The translations under genes and the position numbers were made by a program. Shown here in pieces: positions 48,886 to 60,051 of a stretch of DNA of 64,000 nucleotides (the stretch's first letter is position 1; each line of letters opens with the position of its first letter). Origin of the DNA: Roseateles_B sp041913905 (GTDB taxonomy: Bacteria > Pseudomonadota > Gammaproteobacteria > Burkholderiales > Burkholderiaceae_C); contig JAYSEK010000002.1 of assembly GCA_041913905.1 (NCBI GenBank), positions 135,442-199,441 of the forward strand, in the 5' to 3' direction. Below the pieces are notes generated by a model. It saw only the letters and a program-made list of their open reading frames with translations. It was not told the origin of the DNA and made no database searches.

Positions 48886-49866
48886 TCAGCTTTCCTGGGG
48901 CGTGAGGGCATGCCAGGCGTGCGCCAGGCGTTCGCGCAGCACACGCTCGAAGTGGGTGGGGTCGTGGGGCTTGAGCAGCGAGGCCTCGCGCGGCAGATGG
49001 AAGTCCCACAGGCGCGAGATCCAGAAGCGCAGGGCCGCCGCGCGCAGCAGGGCCGGCATCAGGCGATGCTCGGCGCCGCTCAAGGGGCGCTCGCGCTCGT
49101 AGGCCAGCACGAAGGCCTGGGCGCGGGACTCGTCCAGGCGGCCGCTGGCCAGGTCGATGCACCAGTCGTTGAGGCACACGGCGATGTCGAACAGCCAGGT
49201 GTCGACGCCGGCGAAGTAGAAATCGAAGAAGCCGCTGAGCTGCTCGCGGCCGGGCAGGCCTTCGAACATGACGTTGTCGCGGAAGAGATCGGCATGGACG
49301 GGCCCGCGCGGCAGCTCGGCATAGGTCTGCGAGGCCGCCAACTGCTGCTGGAAGGCCAGCTCGCTGGACAGCAGCTCGGCCTGCTCGGACGCCAGGAAGG
49401 GCAGCACGACGGGCACCGTCTCGCTCCACCAGGCCAGGCCGCGCAGATTGGGCTGGCTCAGCGCGAAGTCCTGGCCGGCCAGGTGCATGCGGGCCAGCAT
49501 GGCGCCCACCTGCTCGCAATGAAAGAGATCCGGCGCCAGCTGATGGCCGCCGCGCAGCCGGTTCACCACCGCAGCCGGCTTGCCCTGCACCTCATGCAGG
49601 ATCTCGCCGGACTCATCGGCCTGCGGATCGGGCACCGGGATGCCGCGGCCGGCCAGATGCTTCATCAGGCGCAGGTAGAAGGGCAGTTGCTCGAAGCTCA
49701 GGCGTTCGAAGACCGTCAGCACGTAGTCGCCGCGCTCGGTGCTGACGAAGTAGTTGGTGTTCTCGATGCCGGCCGTGATGCCGCGCAGATCGGTGACGGT
49801 GCCCAGGCGCAGGCGGTCCATCAGATGCTGGGCCTGGGGCGGGGTGACTTGGGTGAAAACGGCCAT
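48886..49866 (-). CDS. thrB: Homoserine kinase, aminoglycoside-phosphotransferase-fold type
   Basis: 326 residues. This is the ThrB form common in alpha- and betaproteobacteria, related to choline kinases rather than GHMP kinases. It opens MAVFTQVTPPQAQHLMDRLRLG, then GIENTNYFV, the lysine-region VLTVFERL, the catalytic loop PVHADLFRDNVMF (His-x-Asp-x4-Asn) and the metal Asp in GFFDFYFAG. It phosphorylates homoserine on the way to threonine. It is in one run with the DUF2782 gene upstream and the membrane gene downstream. Confidence 0.95.
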   Translation of the reverse strand: MAVFTQVTPPQAQHLMDRLRLGTVTDLRGITAGIENTNYFVSTERGDYVLTVFERLSFEQLPFYLRLMKHLAGRGIPVPDPQADESGEILHEVQGKPAAVVNRLRGGHQLAPDLFHCEQVGAMLARMHLAGQDFALSQPNLRGLAWWSETVPVVLPFLASEQAELLSSELAFQQQLAASQTYAELPRGPVHADLFRDNVMFEGLPGREQLSGFFDFYFAGVDTWLFDIAVCLNDWCIDLASGRLDESRAQAFVLAYERERPLSGAEHRLMPALLRAAALRFWISRLWDFHLPREASLLKPHDPTHFERVLRERLAHAWHALTPQES

Positions 49867-49899
49867 GGCAGGGGGCAGGGCGCCGGCAGCGCCGACGGA

Positions 49900-50280
49900 T
49901 CAGAAGCTGAACAGTCGCCAGACGCGCTGGCCGACGCCGGCCTTGGCCGATGCGGCTCCGGGGCTCAGGTCGCGGCCGGGCTCGCCCAGCAGGATCTCGT
50001 ACTCCGGGGCCCGGCCCTTGGGCTTGACCTTGGCGCTGACCGTCTGGCCGCGCACGCGGAGCTCTTCGATGCGGATGCTGTCGTCTTCCAGCCGGATCTC
50101 CTGCACCACGGGTTCTGGTGGATCCTGGGGAAGGGGCGGGGCGGCCGGGGTGTCGGCGGCATGGGCCTGGGAGGCCAGCGAGGCGATCAGCCCGCAAGCC
50201 AGGGACAGGGCAGCCCGCGCCCCGGACCGGGCCGGCCGAGGCAGGGGCCGTGACGAATGGGGGCGGGACGGATTCTGCAT
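49900..50280 (-). CDS. DUF2782 small exported protein
   Basis: 126 residues. Signal peptide (AALSLACGLIASLASQAHA) and a proline-rich linker, then VQEIRLEDDSIRIEELRVRGQTVSAKVKPKG, YEILLG, and VWRLFSF at the very end, the DUF2782 pattern. Probably periplasmic; function unknown. It is conserved beside thrB and divergent from polA across 85 bp. The start ATG is at 50278-50280. Confidence 0.85.
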   Translation of the reverse strand: MQNPSRPHSSRPLPRPARSGARAALSLACGLIASLASQAHAADTPAAPPLPQDPPEPVVQEIRLEDDSIRIEELRVRGQTVSAKVKPKGRAPEYEILLGEPGRDLSPGAASAKAGVGQRVWRLFSF

Positions 50281-50365
50281 CCGCCGATTCTATGCGTGGC
50301 CAAGCGCAGCCTTCCCTCGGCCTGCTGACAGCATTCGCCGATGCCTTGCGTGACAATGCGCCCCC

Positions 50366-53161
<2,796 letters not shown>

Positions 53162-53170
53162 CCCCCCCTA

Positions 53171-53328
53171 CTGGCTTCGCCAGCCCCCCGAGGGGGCGAG
53201 CCCGTAGGACCGGCGGAGCCGGATCCTCGGGCTCCGTGCCTGGCGCCGGGCTGCGCCGGCGGGAGGGGAGGGCGCTGTGGCTGCTTCGCTTGCTCCTCAA
53301 GTGGGCGAGCCCTCCGGCGAGGCGGGCT
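53171..53328. repeat. Two-hairpin intergenic repeat element, copies 2 and 3
   Basis: After polA, CTGGC-ttc-GCCAG (53171-53183) is followed by a GAGGGGGC spacer. The 37-nt nested hairpin 53198-53234 comes next (GAGCCCG/CGGGCTC outside, CCGGC/GCCGG inside). Its design and length match those of the copy at 31518-31554. A degenerate third copy with GAGCCC/GGGCTC arms (53307-53328), preceded by CTCCTCAAGTGGGC, lies before lolC. The 219-bp gap holds no ORF of note. Confidence 0.8.
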
Positions 53329-53380
53329 CCTCGGGCTTCACAGGTTCAAGGCCGCGCAGGCGGCGCATGCAAGGTGATTG

Positions 53381-54637
53381 ATGGATTTACCGTATGAATG
53401 GCAGATCGGCTGGCGCTATACGCGTGCGGGCCGGGGCGGGCGGCGCAACCGCTTCATTTCCTTCATCTCCGGGGTGTCGATGCTGGGCATCGCACTGGGG
53501 GTGGCGGCGCTGATCATCGTGCTGTCGGTGATGAACGGGTTCCAGAAGGAGGTGCGGGATCGCATGCTCTCCGTGGTCTCGCACATCGAGCTGATGGGCT
53601 GGCAGGGCGAGACCTATCCCGAATGGCAGCAGCTGGCCGAGCAGGCGAAGCGCAATCCGGCCGTGAAGGCTGCCGCGCCTTTCGTGGCCAGCCAGGTGCT
53701 GGTGGCGCGGGGCGAGGACATGCGGGGCGCCATCGTGCGGGGCATTGATCCCGCGCTGGAACCGGCCATGACACCGCTGGCCGCCGCGCTCAAGGACACG
53801 GCACTCAAGCGCCTGGTGCCGGGCGAGTTCGGTGTGCTGATCGGTGTGGAGATGGCTCGAGCGCTGCAGGTGCGCGAGGGGGACCGCATCACCCTGGCGG
53901 CGCCCACGGGCGATGTGACACCCGCGGGCGTTTCGCCGCGCTTCAAGCAGTTCAAGGTGGTGGGCCTCTTCAATGCCGGCCACTATGAATATGACAGCGC
54001 GCTGGCACTGATCCATATCCAGGATGCCCAGCGCTTTTTCCGTCTGGATGCGCCGACGGGCGTGCAACTGCGCCTGGCTGACGTGCACCAGGCGCGCGAG
54101 GTGGCGGACCAACTGGCGCTGAGCTTCGGCCCGTCCATCCGTGTGCGCGACTGGACCCGCACCAACGCCACCTGGTACGACGCCGTGCAACTGGAGAAGC
54201 GCATGATGCGCATCATCCTGACCCTCATCGTCGCGGTGGCGGCCTTCAACCTGGTCTCGACCCTGGTGATGACGGTGACCGACAAGCAGAGCGACATCGC
54301 CATCCTGCGCACCCTGGGGGCGAGCCCGCGCTCCATCATGGGCATCTTCATGGTGCAGGGCGCGGCGGCCGGCGTGATCGGCACCGTCGGCGGCACACTG
54401 CTGGGCCTGGTGACGGCCTTCAACATCGACGTGATCGTCCCGGCCATCGAGCGCCTCTTCAACACCAGCTTCCTGCCCAGCAGCGTCTATGTGATCAGCC
54501 GCATGCCCAGCGATCCCCAATGGTCGGACATCATTCCCATCGCCCTCACGTCCCTGGTGCTGGCCTTCCTGGCCACCCTCTACCCCAGCTGGCGCGCCAG
54601 CCGTGTGCAACCGGCGGAGGCGCTGCGCTATGAGTGA
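53381..54637 (+). CDS. lolC: Lipoprotein-releasing ABC transporter permease (LolC/LolE type)
   Basis: 418 residues. One N-terminal membrane helix (FISGVSMLGIALGVAALIIVLSVMNGFQ), a periplasmic MacB-like domain of about 220 residues, then three C-terminal helices (ILTLIVAVAAFNLVSTLVMTVTDK, IFMVQGAAAGVIGTVGGTLLG, and IALTSLVLAFLATLYPSW). It releases outer-membrane lipoproteins from the inner membrane to LolA. A single permease gene here suggests a homodimeric (LolF-like) complex. The start is the ATG 53381-53383 with AAGGTG upstream; a TTG three bases earlier is possible. It overlaps lolD by 8 bp. Confidence 0.95.
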   Translation: MDLPYEWQIGWRYTRAGRGGRRNRFISFISGVSMLGIALGVAALIIVLSVMNGFQKEVRDRMLSVVSHIELMGWQGETYPEWQQLAEQAKRNPAVKAAAPFVASQVLVARGEDMRGAIVRGIDPALEPAMTPLAAALKDTALKRLVPGEFGVLIGVEMARALQVREGDRITLAAPTGDVTPAGVSPRFKQFKVVGLFNAGHYEYDSALALIHIQDAQRFFRLDAPTGVQLRLADVHQAREVADQLALSFGPSIRVRDWTRTNATWYDAVQLEKRMMRIILTLIVAVAAFNLVSTLVMTVTDKQSDIAILRTLGASPRSIMGIFMVQGAAAGVIGTVGGTLLGLVTAFNIDVIVPAIERLFNTSFLPSSVYVISRMPSDPQWSDIIPIALTSLVLAFLATLYPSWRASRVQPAEALRYE

Positions 54638-55322
54638 TCGTTCGAAGGACGTGGTGCTGCAGGGAACCGGCCTCAGCCGCCGCTTCAAGGAAGGCAGCCT
54701 CGACGTCACCGTGCTGACGGGCGTGGACATCGGCGTGCGGCGCGGCCAGACCCTGGCCGTCGTCGGCGCCTCCGGTTCCGGCAAGAGCACGCTGCTGCAT
54801 CTGCTGGGCGGCCTGGACGCGCCCAGCGCCGGCCGCGTGCAGCTGATGGGCCGCGACTTCGCCCAGATGAGCCCGGCCGAACAGGGCCGCTGGCGCAACG
54901 AGCACCTGGGCTTCATCTACCAGTTCCACCACCTGCTGCCGGAGTTCACGGCGCTGGACAACGTCGCCATGCCGCTGCGCATCCGGCGCATGCCCGAGGC
55001 CGAGGCGCGGGCCCAGGCGCAGGCCATGCTGGAGCGCGTGGGCCTGGGGCAGCGGGTCTTGCACCGGCCGGCGGAGCTCTCCGGCGGCGAGCGCCAGCGC
55101 GTGGCCATCGCCCGCGCCCTGGTCTGCCGCCCGGCCTGCGTGCTGGCGGACGAGCCCACCGGCAACCTGGACCGCGGCACGGCCGACGCCGTCTTCGCCC
55201 TGATGCTGGAGCTGGCCGCCAGCCAGGGCACGGCCTTCGTGATGGTGACCCACGACCAGCAGCTGGCCGCACGCTGCGAAACCCGCTTGAACCTCGTAGG
55301 CGGCCGACTCCAGCAGGATTGA
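54630..55322 (+). CDS. lolD: Lipoprotein-releasing system ATPase LolD
   Basis: 230 residues. Walker A GASGSGKST, Q-loop FIYQFHHLLPEF, signature LSGGERQRVAIARAL, Walker B CVLADEPTGNLD and H-loop VMVTHD. It powers the LolC-type permease encoded directly upstream (8-bp overlap) in moving lipoproteins to LolA. The QFHHLLPEFTALDN stretch is characteristic of LolD within the MacB/LolD subfamily. Confidence 0.97.
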   Translation: MSDRSKDVVLQGTGLSRRFKEGSLDVTVLTGVDIGVRRGQTLAVVGASGSGKSTLLHLLGGLDAPSAGRVQLMGRDFAQMSPAEQGRWRNEHLGFIYQFHHLLPEFTALDNVAMPLRIRRMPEAEARAQAQAMLERVGLGQRVLHRPAELSGGERQRVAIARALVCRPACVLADEPTGNLDRGTADAVFALMLELAASQGTAFVMVTHDQQLAARCETRLNLVGGRLQQD

Positions 55323-55367
55323 AGGCGGGCTGCAGTAGGATCGGTGCCCCACTGTCCCGGAGGCCCC

Positions 55368-56237
55368 ATGTCTGCTGTACCGTCCCGCTACATCCTCAAG
55401 CTCAGCTGCCCTGACCGGGCCGGCATCGTGCATGCCGTGACGGGTTTCCTGCTGGAGCAGGGCGGCAACATCCTGACCTCGGCCCAGCACGGCGACGCCG
55501 ACCACCAGCGCTTCTTCATGCGCATCGAGTTCGAATGCGGCCGAGCCACGCCCGTGCCCGCCTTGCGCGAGGCCTTCGCTCCGCTGGCCCAGCAGCTGCA
55601 GATGGATTGGGAGCTGGTCGCGCGCGAGACCAAGACCCGCGTGCTGCTGCTGGTGTCCAAGCTGGGCCATTGCCTGAACGACCTGCTGTTCCGCGTGCAG
55701 ACCAACCACCTGCCCATCGAGATCCCGGCCATCGTCTCCAACCACCGGGACTTCTACCAGCTCGCCGCCTCGCACAACATCCCCTTCCATCACTTTCCGC
55801 TGCTCAACGCCTCTCCCGAGCAGAAGGCGGCCCAGGAGCGCAAGATCCGCGAGGTGATCGAGGAGAACCGCATCGACCTCGTCGTGCTGGCCCGCTACAT
55901 GCAGATCCTCTCGGGCGAGATGTGCGAGTACCTCTCGGGCCGCGCCATCAACATCCACCACAGCTTCCTGCCCAGCTTCAAGGGCGCGCGGCCCTATCAC
56001 CAGGCCCATGAGCGCGGCGTCAAGCTGATCGGCGCCACCGCGCACTACGTGACCTCGGACCTGGACGAAGGCCCCATCATCGAGCAGGAGGTCGCGCGCA
56101 TCGACCACAGCATGCCGCCCGAGCAGCTGGTGGCCATCGGCCGCGACACCGAGTGCGTGACCCTGGCCCGCGCCATCCAGTGGCATGCCGAGCACCGGGT
56201 GCTGATGAACGGCAACCGGACGGTGGTCTTCCGCTGA
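55368..56237 (+). CDS. purU: Formyltetrahydrofolate deformylase
   Basis: 289 residues. An N-terminal ACT domain (YILKLSCPDRAGIVHAVTGFLLEQGGNI) is followed by a formyltransferase-fold hydrolase domain with NIHHSFLPSFKGA, the HxSLPxFxGAxPYHQA motif of the family, GATAHYVTSDLDEGPII and the catalytic Asp in it. It yields formate and THF from 10-formyl-THF, balancing one-carbon pools and supplying formate for PurT. The start ATG 55368-55370 follows GGAGG. It lies 46 bp after lolD. Confidence 0.97.
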   Translation: MSAVPSRYILKLSCPDRAGIVHAVTGFLLEQGGNILTSAQHGDADHQRFFMRIEFECGRATPVPALREAFAPLAQQLQMDWELVARETKTRVLLLVSKLGHCLNDLLFRVQTNHLPIEIPAIVSNHRDFYQLAASHNIPFHHFPLLNASPEQKAAQERKIREVIEENRIDLVVLARYMQILSGEMCEYLSGRAINIHHSFLPSFKGARPYHQAHERGVKLIGATAHYVTSDLDEGPIIEQEVARIDHSMPPEQLVAIGRDTECVTLARAIQWHAEHRVLMNGNRTVVFR

Positions 56238-56253
56238 GCCCGGAGCCGCGGGC

Positions 56254-57087
56254 ATGTGGATAGACACCCACTGCCATCTGGATGCGCCGGAGTTCGACGG
56301 CGACCGGCAGGCCGTGGTCGACCGCGCCCGCGCCGCGGGGGTGGCTCAGATCGTGATCCCGGCCGTGGCGGCCTTCGATTTCGACACGGTGCACGAGCTG
56401 GCGCACCGCCACGGCTTCACTTATGCGCTGGGCATCCATCCGCTGTACGTGATGCAGGCGCAGGCGCAAGACCTGACCCTTCTGGCCGACCGGCTGCGGG
56501 CTTGGCGCGATGATCCGCGCCTGGTGGCCGTGGGCGAGATCGGGCTGGACTTCTTCGTGCCAGGCATCGACGCCGAGCGCCAGCAGCAGTTCTATCTGGC
56601 GCAGCTCAAGCTGGCGCGCGAGCAGGGCTTGCCCGTGCTGCTGCATGTGCGGCGCAGTGCGGACCAGCTGCTGGCGGGTTTGCGGCGCACGGCGGTCTCC
56701 GGCGGCATTGCCCATGCCTTCAATGGCAGCGAGCAGCAGGCGCAGGCTTTCTGGAAGCTGGGCTTTCGCCTCGGCTTTGGCGGCACGCTGACCTTCGATC
56801 GATCGCTGCAGATCCGGCGCCTGGCGGCTTCCATGCCGGCCGAGGCGCTGGTGCTGGAGACCGATGCCCCGGACATCCCGCCGCAGTGGCTCTACAAGAC
56901 GGCCGAGCAGCGTGCGGCCGGCGCGTCCAGCCGCAACGAGCCGGCCGAGCTGCCGCGCATCGCCCAAACGCTGGCCGCCCTGCGCGGCTGGACCGAGGCG
57001 CAGACGGCGGCGCTGACGTCCGCGAATGCCCGCGCCGCACTGCCGCGGCTGCCGTTGGCTGATTCGACGTCCGGAGGAGGGGCATGA
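56254..57087 (+). CDS. TatD-family metal-dependent hydrolase/deoxyribonuclease
   Basis: 277 residues with the TIM-barrel metal motifs: WIDTHCHLDAPEF, VGEIGLDFF, LPVLLHVR, IAHAFNG and LETDAPDI. TatD-type proteins are DNases or D-aminoacyl-tRNA deacylase-like hydrolases; this subgroup is YjjV/YcfH-like. It begins 16 bp after purU and overlaps the GNAT gene by 4 bp (ATGA). An exact GCAAGACCTGACCC word lies at 56466-56479, read as QDLT with a rare CAA codon. Confidence 0.93.
   Translation: MWIDTHCHLDAPEFDGDRQAVVDRARAAGVAQIVIPAVAAFDFDTVHELAHRHGFTYALGIHPLYVMQAQAQDLTLLADRLRAWRDDPRLVAVGEIGLDFFVPGIDAERQQQFYLAQLKLAREQGLPVLLHVRRSADQLLAGLRRTAVSGGIAHAFNGSEQQAQAFWKLGFRLGFGGTLTFDRSLQIRRLAASMPAEALVLETDAPDIPPQWLYKTAEQRAAGASSRNEPAELPRIAQTLAALRGWTEAQTAALTSANARAALPRLPLADSTSGGGA
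56466..56479 (+). repeat. GCAAGACCTGACCC word, copy in the TatD-family gene (sense)
   Basis: Exact match, read as Gln-Asp-Leu-Thr with CAA for Gln. Confidence 0.9.
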
Positions 57088-57746
57088 GCCGGCTGGAGTC
57101 GGCGCGGAGCCATCGCACCCCAGCCGCCGTTGCCCCTCTGATCCGTGCCTGGCTGGCCGCCCGCTCACTGGCGCGCGGGCTGCCGGCTCCCGTGGATGAG
57201 GCCGGCGCCTGCCGTGTGGATGTGCATTCGGACGCAGAAGTGCGGCGTTGGGTGTTCCCCGCGTTATCGCCACAGATCGGTGCGCTGGCCCGTTCGATCA
57301 CTCAGCCGCGGCACTTCATCAAGCTCTGCGGCGCGCCCGAGGAGCTGCTCGCGGCCTTGCCTCCCGGATGGCAGTTGTCAGCGCCCGGTCATTTCATGAT
57401 GGGCCCGGGGCGGATGGGCGGGTCGGCATGCCCCGCGGGGTATCGGTCCGTGATCAGCTGCGCGGATGGCATCACCGCGGTGCGGGTCCGCGCACCCGAT
57501 GGCGAGCTGGCGGCCAGCGGCCATGCCGCCGAGCTGGACGGGGTGTTCATCTACGACCGCATCATCACCGAGCCCGGGCATCAGCGGCGCGGGCTGGGGC
57601 GCTTCGTGATGCAGCAGCTGGCGGGCTGCAAGCAGGCGGCGCAGTCCACCGAGCTGCTGGTGGCCACGGATCAGGGGCGGGCGCTCTATGAGGCCCTGGG
57701 CTGGTCCGTGCTGTCGCCGTTCTCCACGGCCAGCCTGCCCGGGTGA
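57084..57746 (+). CDS. GNAT-family N-acetyltransferase
   Basis: 220 residues. The acetyl-CoA-binding motif A is GVFIYDRIITEPGHQRRGLGRFVMQQLAG (Arg/Gln-x-x-Gly-x-Gly/Ala form), followed by TELLVATDQGRALYEALGW. The first 130 residues are poorly conserved. Substrate unknown. It is translationally coupled to the TatD-family gene and convergent with the MscS gene. Confidence 0.88.
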   Translation: MSRLESARSHRTPAAVAPLIRAWLAARSLARGLPAPVDEAGACRVDVHSDAEVRRWVFPALSPQIGALARSITQPRHFIKLCGAPEELLAALPPGWQLSAPGHFMMGPGRMGGSACPAGYRSVISCADGITAVRVRAPDGELAASGHAAELDGVFIYDRIITEPGHQRRGLGRFVMQQLAGCKQAAQSTELLVATDQGRALYEALGWSVLSPFSTASLPG

Positions 57747-57761
57747 GCGGCCGCACGAGCG

Positions 57762-58574
57762 TCAGCGGTTGCGCGGCGAGAGCGGGGTCTCTGGCACCGG
57801 GTAGCCGGCGGCACCGAAGGTCGCGACCACCGCCTTGTGCGTGTCGAAGTAGACCTGCCAGTAATGGTCCGTGTGGGTGTAGGGCCGCACGCAGAGCAGG
57901 GGGCCTTCGGGCGTGAAGCTGAGGATCTCGACATCCGGCGCGGGCGAACTGGCCACGTTGGGAATCTGCGCCAAGGCCGCCTTCAGGCGGGCGATGGCGT
58001 CCAGCGGGTCCACGCTGTTGGCGATCTTGGCCACGCAGTCCACGCGGCGGAAGGGCAGGCTCGAGAAGTTCTGGATGGTGTCCGAGAAGATCTTGTTGTT
58101 GCCGATGATGGTCTGCACATTGTCCGGCGTGACCAGCGTGGTGCCGAAGAGGCCGATCTCCAGCACCGTGCCCGTGACCCCGCCGACCTGGACGAAGTCG
58201 CCCACCTTGAAGGGGCGCAGCACCTGCATGAAGACGCCGGCGGCGAAATGCGTCAGCAGCCCGCCCCAGGCCGTGCCGATGGCCAGGCCCGCACCGGCCA
58301 GCAGTGCGGCGAAGGAGGTGGTGTGGATGCCGAAGATGTCCAGGATGGCCAGCACCAGGACGATGTTCAGGATCACCGACAGGATGGAGCGCAGGTAGTT
58401 GGACAGGGTGGAGTCGATGCGCTTGCCTCGCTCCATCGCCGCGCCCACCAGCCGCAGCACCAGGCTGATCACCCAGCGGCCTATGATCCATGCGGCCAGT
58501 GCGGCCAGCACCTTGAGTCCAAAATCCGTGCCCTGGGTTCGCAGGAAATCCCAGATGGCTTCGGTATTCATCAT
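57762..58574 (-). CDS. MscS-family mechanosensitive ion channel
   Basis: 270 residues, the size of E. coli MscS. Three membrane helices: LAALAAWIIGRWVISLVL (1), SILSVILNIVLVLAILDIFG (2), and the pore helix FAALLAGAGLAIGTAWGGLLTHFAAGVFM (3) with the Gly/Ala packing pattern. The beta domain follows (GDFVQVGGVTGTVLEIGLFGTTLVTPDNVQTIIGNN) and then the alpha-beta vestibule. It opens on hypo-osmotic shock. Start ATG 58572-58574 after GGAGG. Alone in its transcript. Confidence 0.96.
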   Translation of the reverse strand: MMNTEAIWDFLRTQGTDFGLKVLAALAAWIIGRWVISLVLRLVGAAMERGKRIDSTLSNYLRSILSVILNIVLVLAILDIFGIHTTSFAALLAGAGLAIGTAWGGLLTHFAAGVFMQVLRPFKVGDFVQVGGVTGTVLEIGLFGTTLVTPDNVQTIIGNNKIFSDTIQNFSSLPFRRVDCVAKIANSVDPLDAIARLKAALAQIPNVASSPAPDVEILSFTPEGPLLCVRPYTHTDHYWQVYFDTHKAVVATFGAAGYPVPETPLSPRNR

Positions 58575-58637
58575 TGCAATCCTCCGTGTTCTTGAGCAAA
58601 TGACATGGCACGACGAACGCTGCCGGCTGCCGGCCGG

Positions 58638-59270
58638 ATGACAAGCGGACCGCCAGCAGGGCAGGCGCCGGAGCGGACGCCAGGCCTACCGGCGGCCGCT
58701 TCGCCCATTGAAGCCGCCCAGGATCGCCCTGTGCTCCAGGGCCTGCCTGCGCTGGGCTTGCCTACGGCGCGGCTGCTGGTGCTGGGCAGCTTCCCCAGTG
58801 TCGCTTCGCTGGCCGCACGGCAGTATTACGGTCATCCGCGGAACCAGTTCTGGCCGCTGCTGTCGGCGCTGTGGGGTCAGGACTTGCGCGCCATGCCTTA
58901 CGAACAGCGCACCGCATGGGTGGTTCGACGCGGCCTGGCCGTCTGGGACGTCTACGCCAGCTGCCAGCGCGAGGGCAGCCTGGATGCCGACATCCGCGCC
59001 GCGGTCCCCAATGATTTGCAAGCACTGGTGAGCGGCATGCCGGGATTGCGGGCGATCGCTCACAATGGCGGGGAGTCGGCGCGCAGCCTGCGCGTCACGC
59101 AAGCCCTCGGCCTGCCTGTGTTTCGCCTGCCTTCATCCAGTCCGGCCAATGCCAGCTGGAGCTTCGAACGCAAGCTCCAGGCCTGGCGCGAGGTCTTTGC
59201 ATTTGCCGGATTGTTGGATGAGCACGAAAAAGAAATCGGAAAAGGCGAACGCCCGCGCGGCCAGCCCTGA
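58638..59270 (+). CDS. Family-6 uracil-DNA glycosylase superfamily protein (hypoxanthine-DNA/deoxyinosine glycosylase)
   Basis: 210 residues. The active-site segment LGSFPSVASLAARQYYGHPRNQFWPLL, with the catalytic Asn in GHPRNQFW, marks the HDG family, and FRLPSSSPANAS is its C-terminal motif. These enzymes excise hypoxanthine arising from deaminated adenine. About 37 residues before GLPALGLP are not conserved, and an ATG at 58605 is also possible; neither start has a clear ribosome-binding site. Its end overlaps the next gene by 53 bp. Confidence 0.88.
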   Translation: MTSGPPAGQAPERTPGLPAAASPIEAAQDRPVLQGLPALGLPTARLLVLGSFPSVASLAARQYYGHPRNQFWPLLSALWGQDLRAMPYEQRTAWVVRRGLAVWDVYASCQREGSLDADIRAAVPNDLQALVSGMPGLRAIAHNGGESARSLRVTQALGLPVFRLPSSSPANASWSFERKLQAWREVFAFAGLLDEHEKEIGKGERPRGQP

Positions 59271-60051
59271 GTGGACGCCCGCCACGCTGTCGGAGTTCGA
59301 CGGCGTGCGCTTCTTGCACCTGGACAGCATCTGGGTCCAGGGCGCCATGCGCATCCGCAAGCCGCAGGTACTGGAGCTCGAATACATCCAGCGCATGATG
59401 GCCTGGATGCTGTGGCGGGACAGCGAGTCCCTGCGCGAGGGCCACGCCGTCCAACTGGGCCTGGGCGCGGCGGCGCTCACCCGCTTCTGCCACAAGGTGC
59501 TGCGCATGCAGACGACGGCCGTGGAGATCAACCCGACCGTGATCGCCGCCTGCCGCAGCTGGTTCCATCTGCCCGAGGATGACGATCGCCTGACTGTACT
59601 GAACCAGGATGCCGCGCGCTGGGTGGCCGATCCGGCGCATCTGCAGACCGTGCAGGTGCTCAATGTGGACCTGTACGACCACGACGCCGCCTCCCCGGTC
59701 CTGGATGACGAGGACTTCTACGCCGCCTGCCGGGGCGTGCTGGCCGATGGCGGGCTGATGACGGTCAACCTCTTCGGCCGGGCCGCCAGCTTCGCCCGCA
59801 GTGCCGCGCGCATCGCCCGAGTCTTTGGCAGCGACCAGGTCTGGAGCCTGGCGCCCACCAAGGAGGGCAACACCGTGGTGGTGGCGGCCCGGGGCGTGCA
59901 GGTGCCGGCCCGTGAAGAACTGCAGCGGCGCGCCGATAAGATCGAGGAGCGCTATGGCAGCCATGGGCTGCCGGCCCGCAAGTGGCTGCGGCTGGTCCGG
60001 CCGCTGCCGCTGAGCATCATTGAACAGATGGCGCAAAAAGACCTGACATGA
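59218..60051 (+). CDS. Spermidine-synthase-like (SAM-binding fold) protein
   Basis: 277 residues with a Rossmann fold of the spermidine-synthase type: AVQLGLGAAALTRFCHK (motif I), TTAVEINPTVIAACRSWF, LNQDAARWV and LNVDLYDHDAASPVLDDEDFYAACRGVLADGGLMTVNLFG. The usual Asp-Asp polyamine site is not obvious, so polyamine synthesis is not certain. It starts inside the glycosylase gene and overlaps the GspE/PulE gene by 4 bp (ATGA). Confidence 0.85.
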   Translation: MSTKKKSEKANARAASPEWTPATLSEFDGVRFLHLDSIWVQGAMRIRKPQVLELEYIQRMMAWMLWRDSESLREGHAVQLGLGAAALTRFCHKVLRMQTTAVEINPTVIAACRSWFHLPEDDDRLTVLNQDAARWVADPAHLQTVQVLNVDLYDHDAASPVLDDEDFYAACRGVLADGGLMTVNLFGRAASFARSAARIARVFGSDQVWSLAPTKEGNTVVVAARGVQVPAREELQRRADKIEERYGSHGLPARKWLRLVRPLPLSIIEQMAQKDLT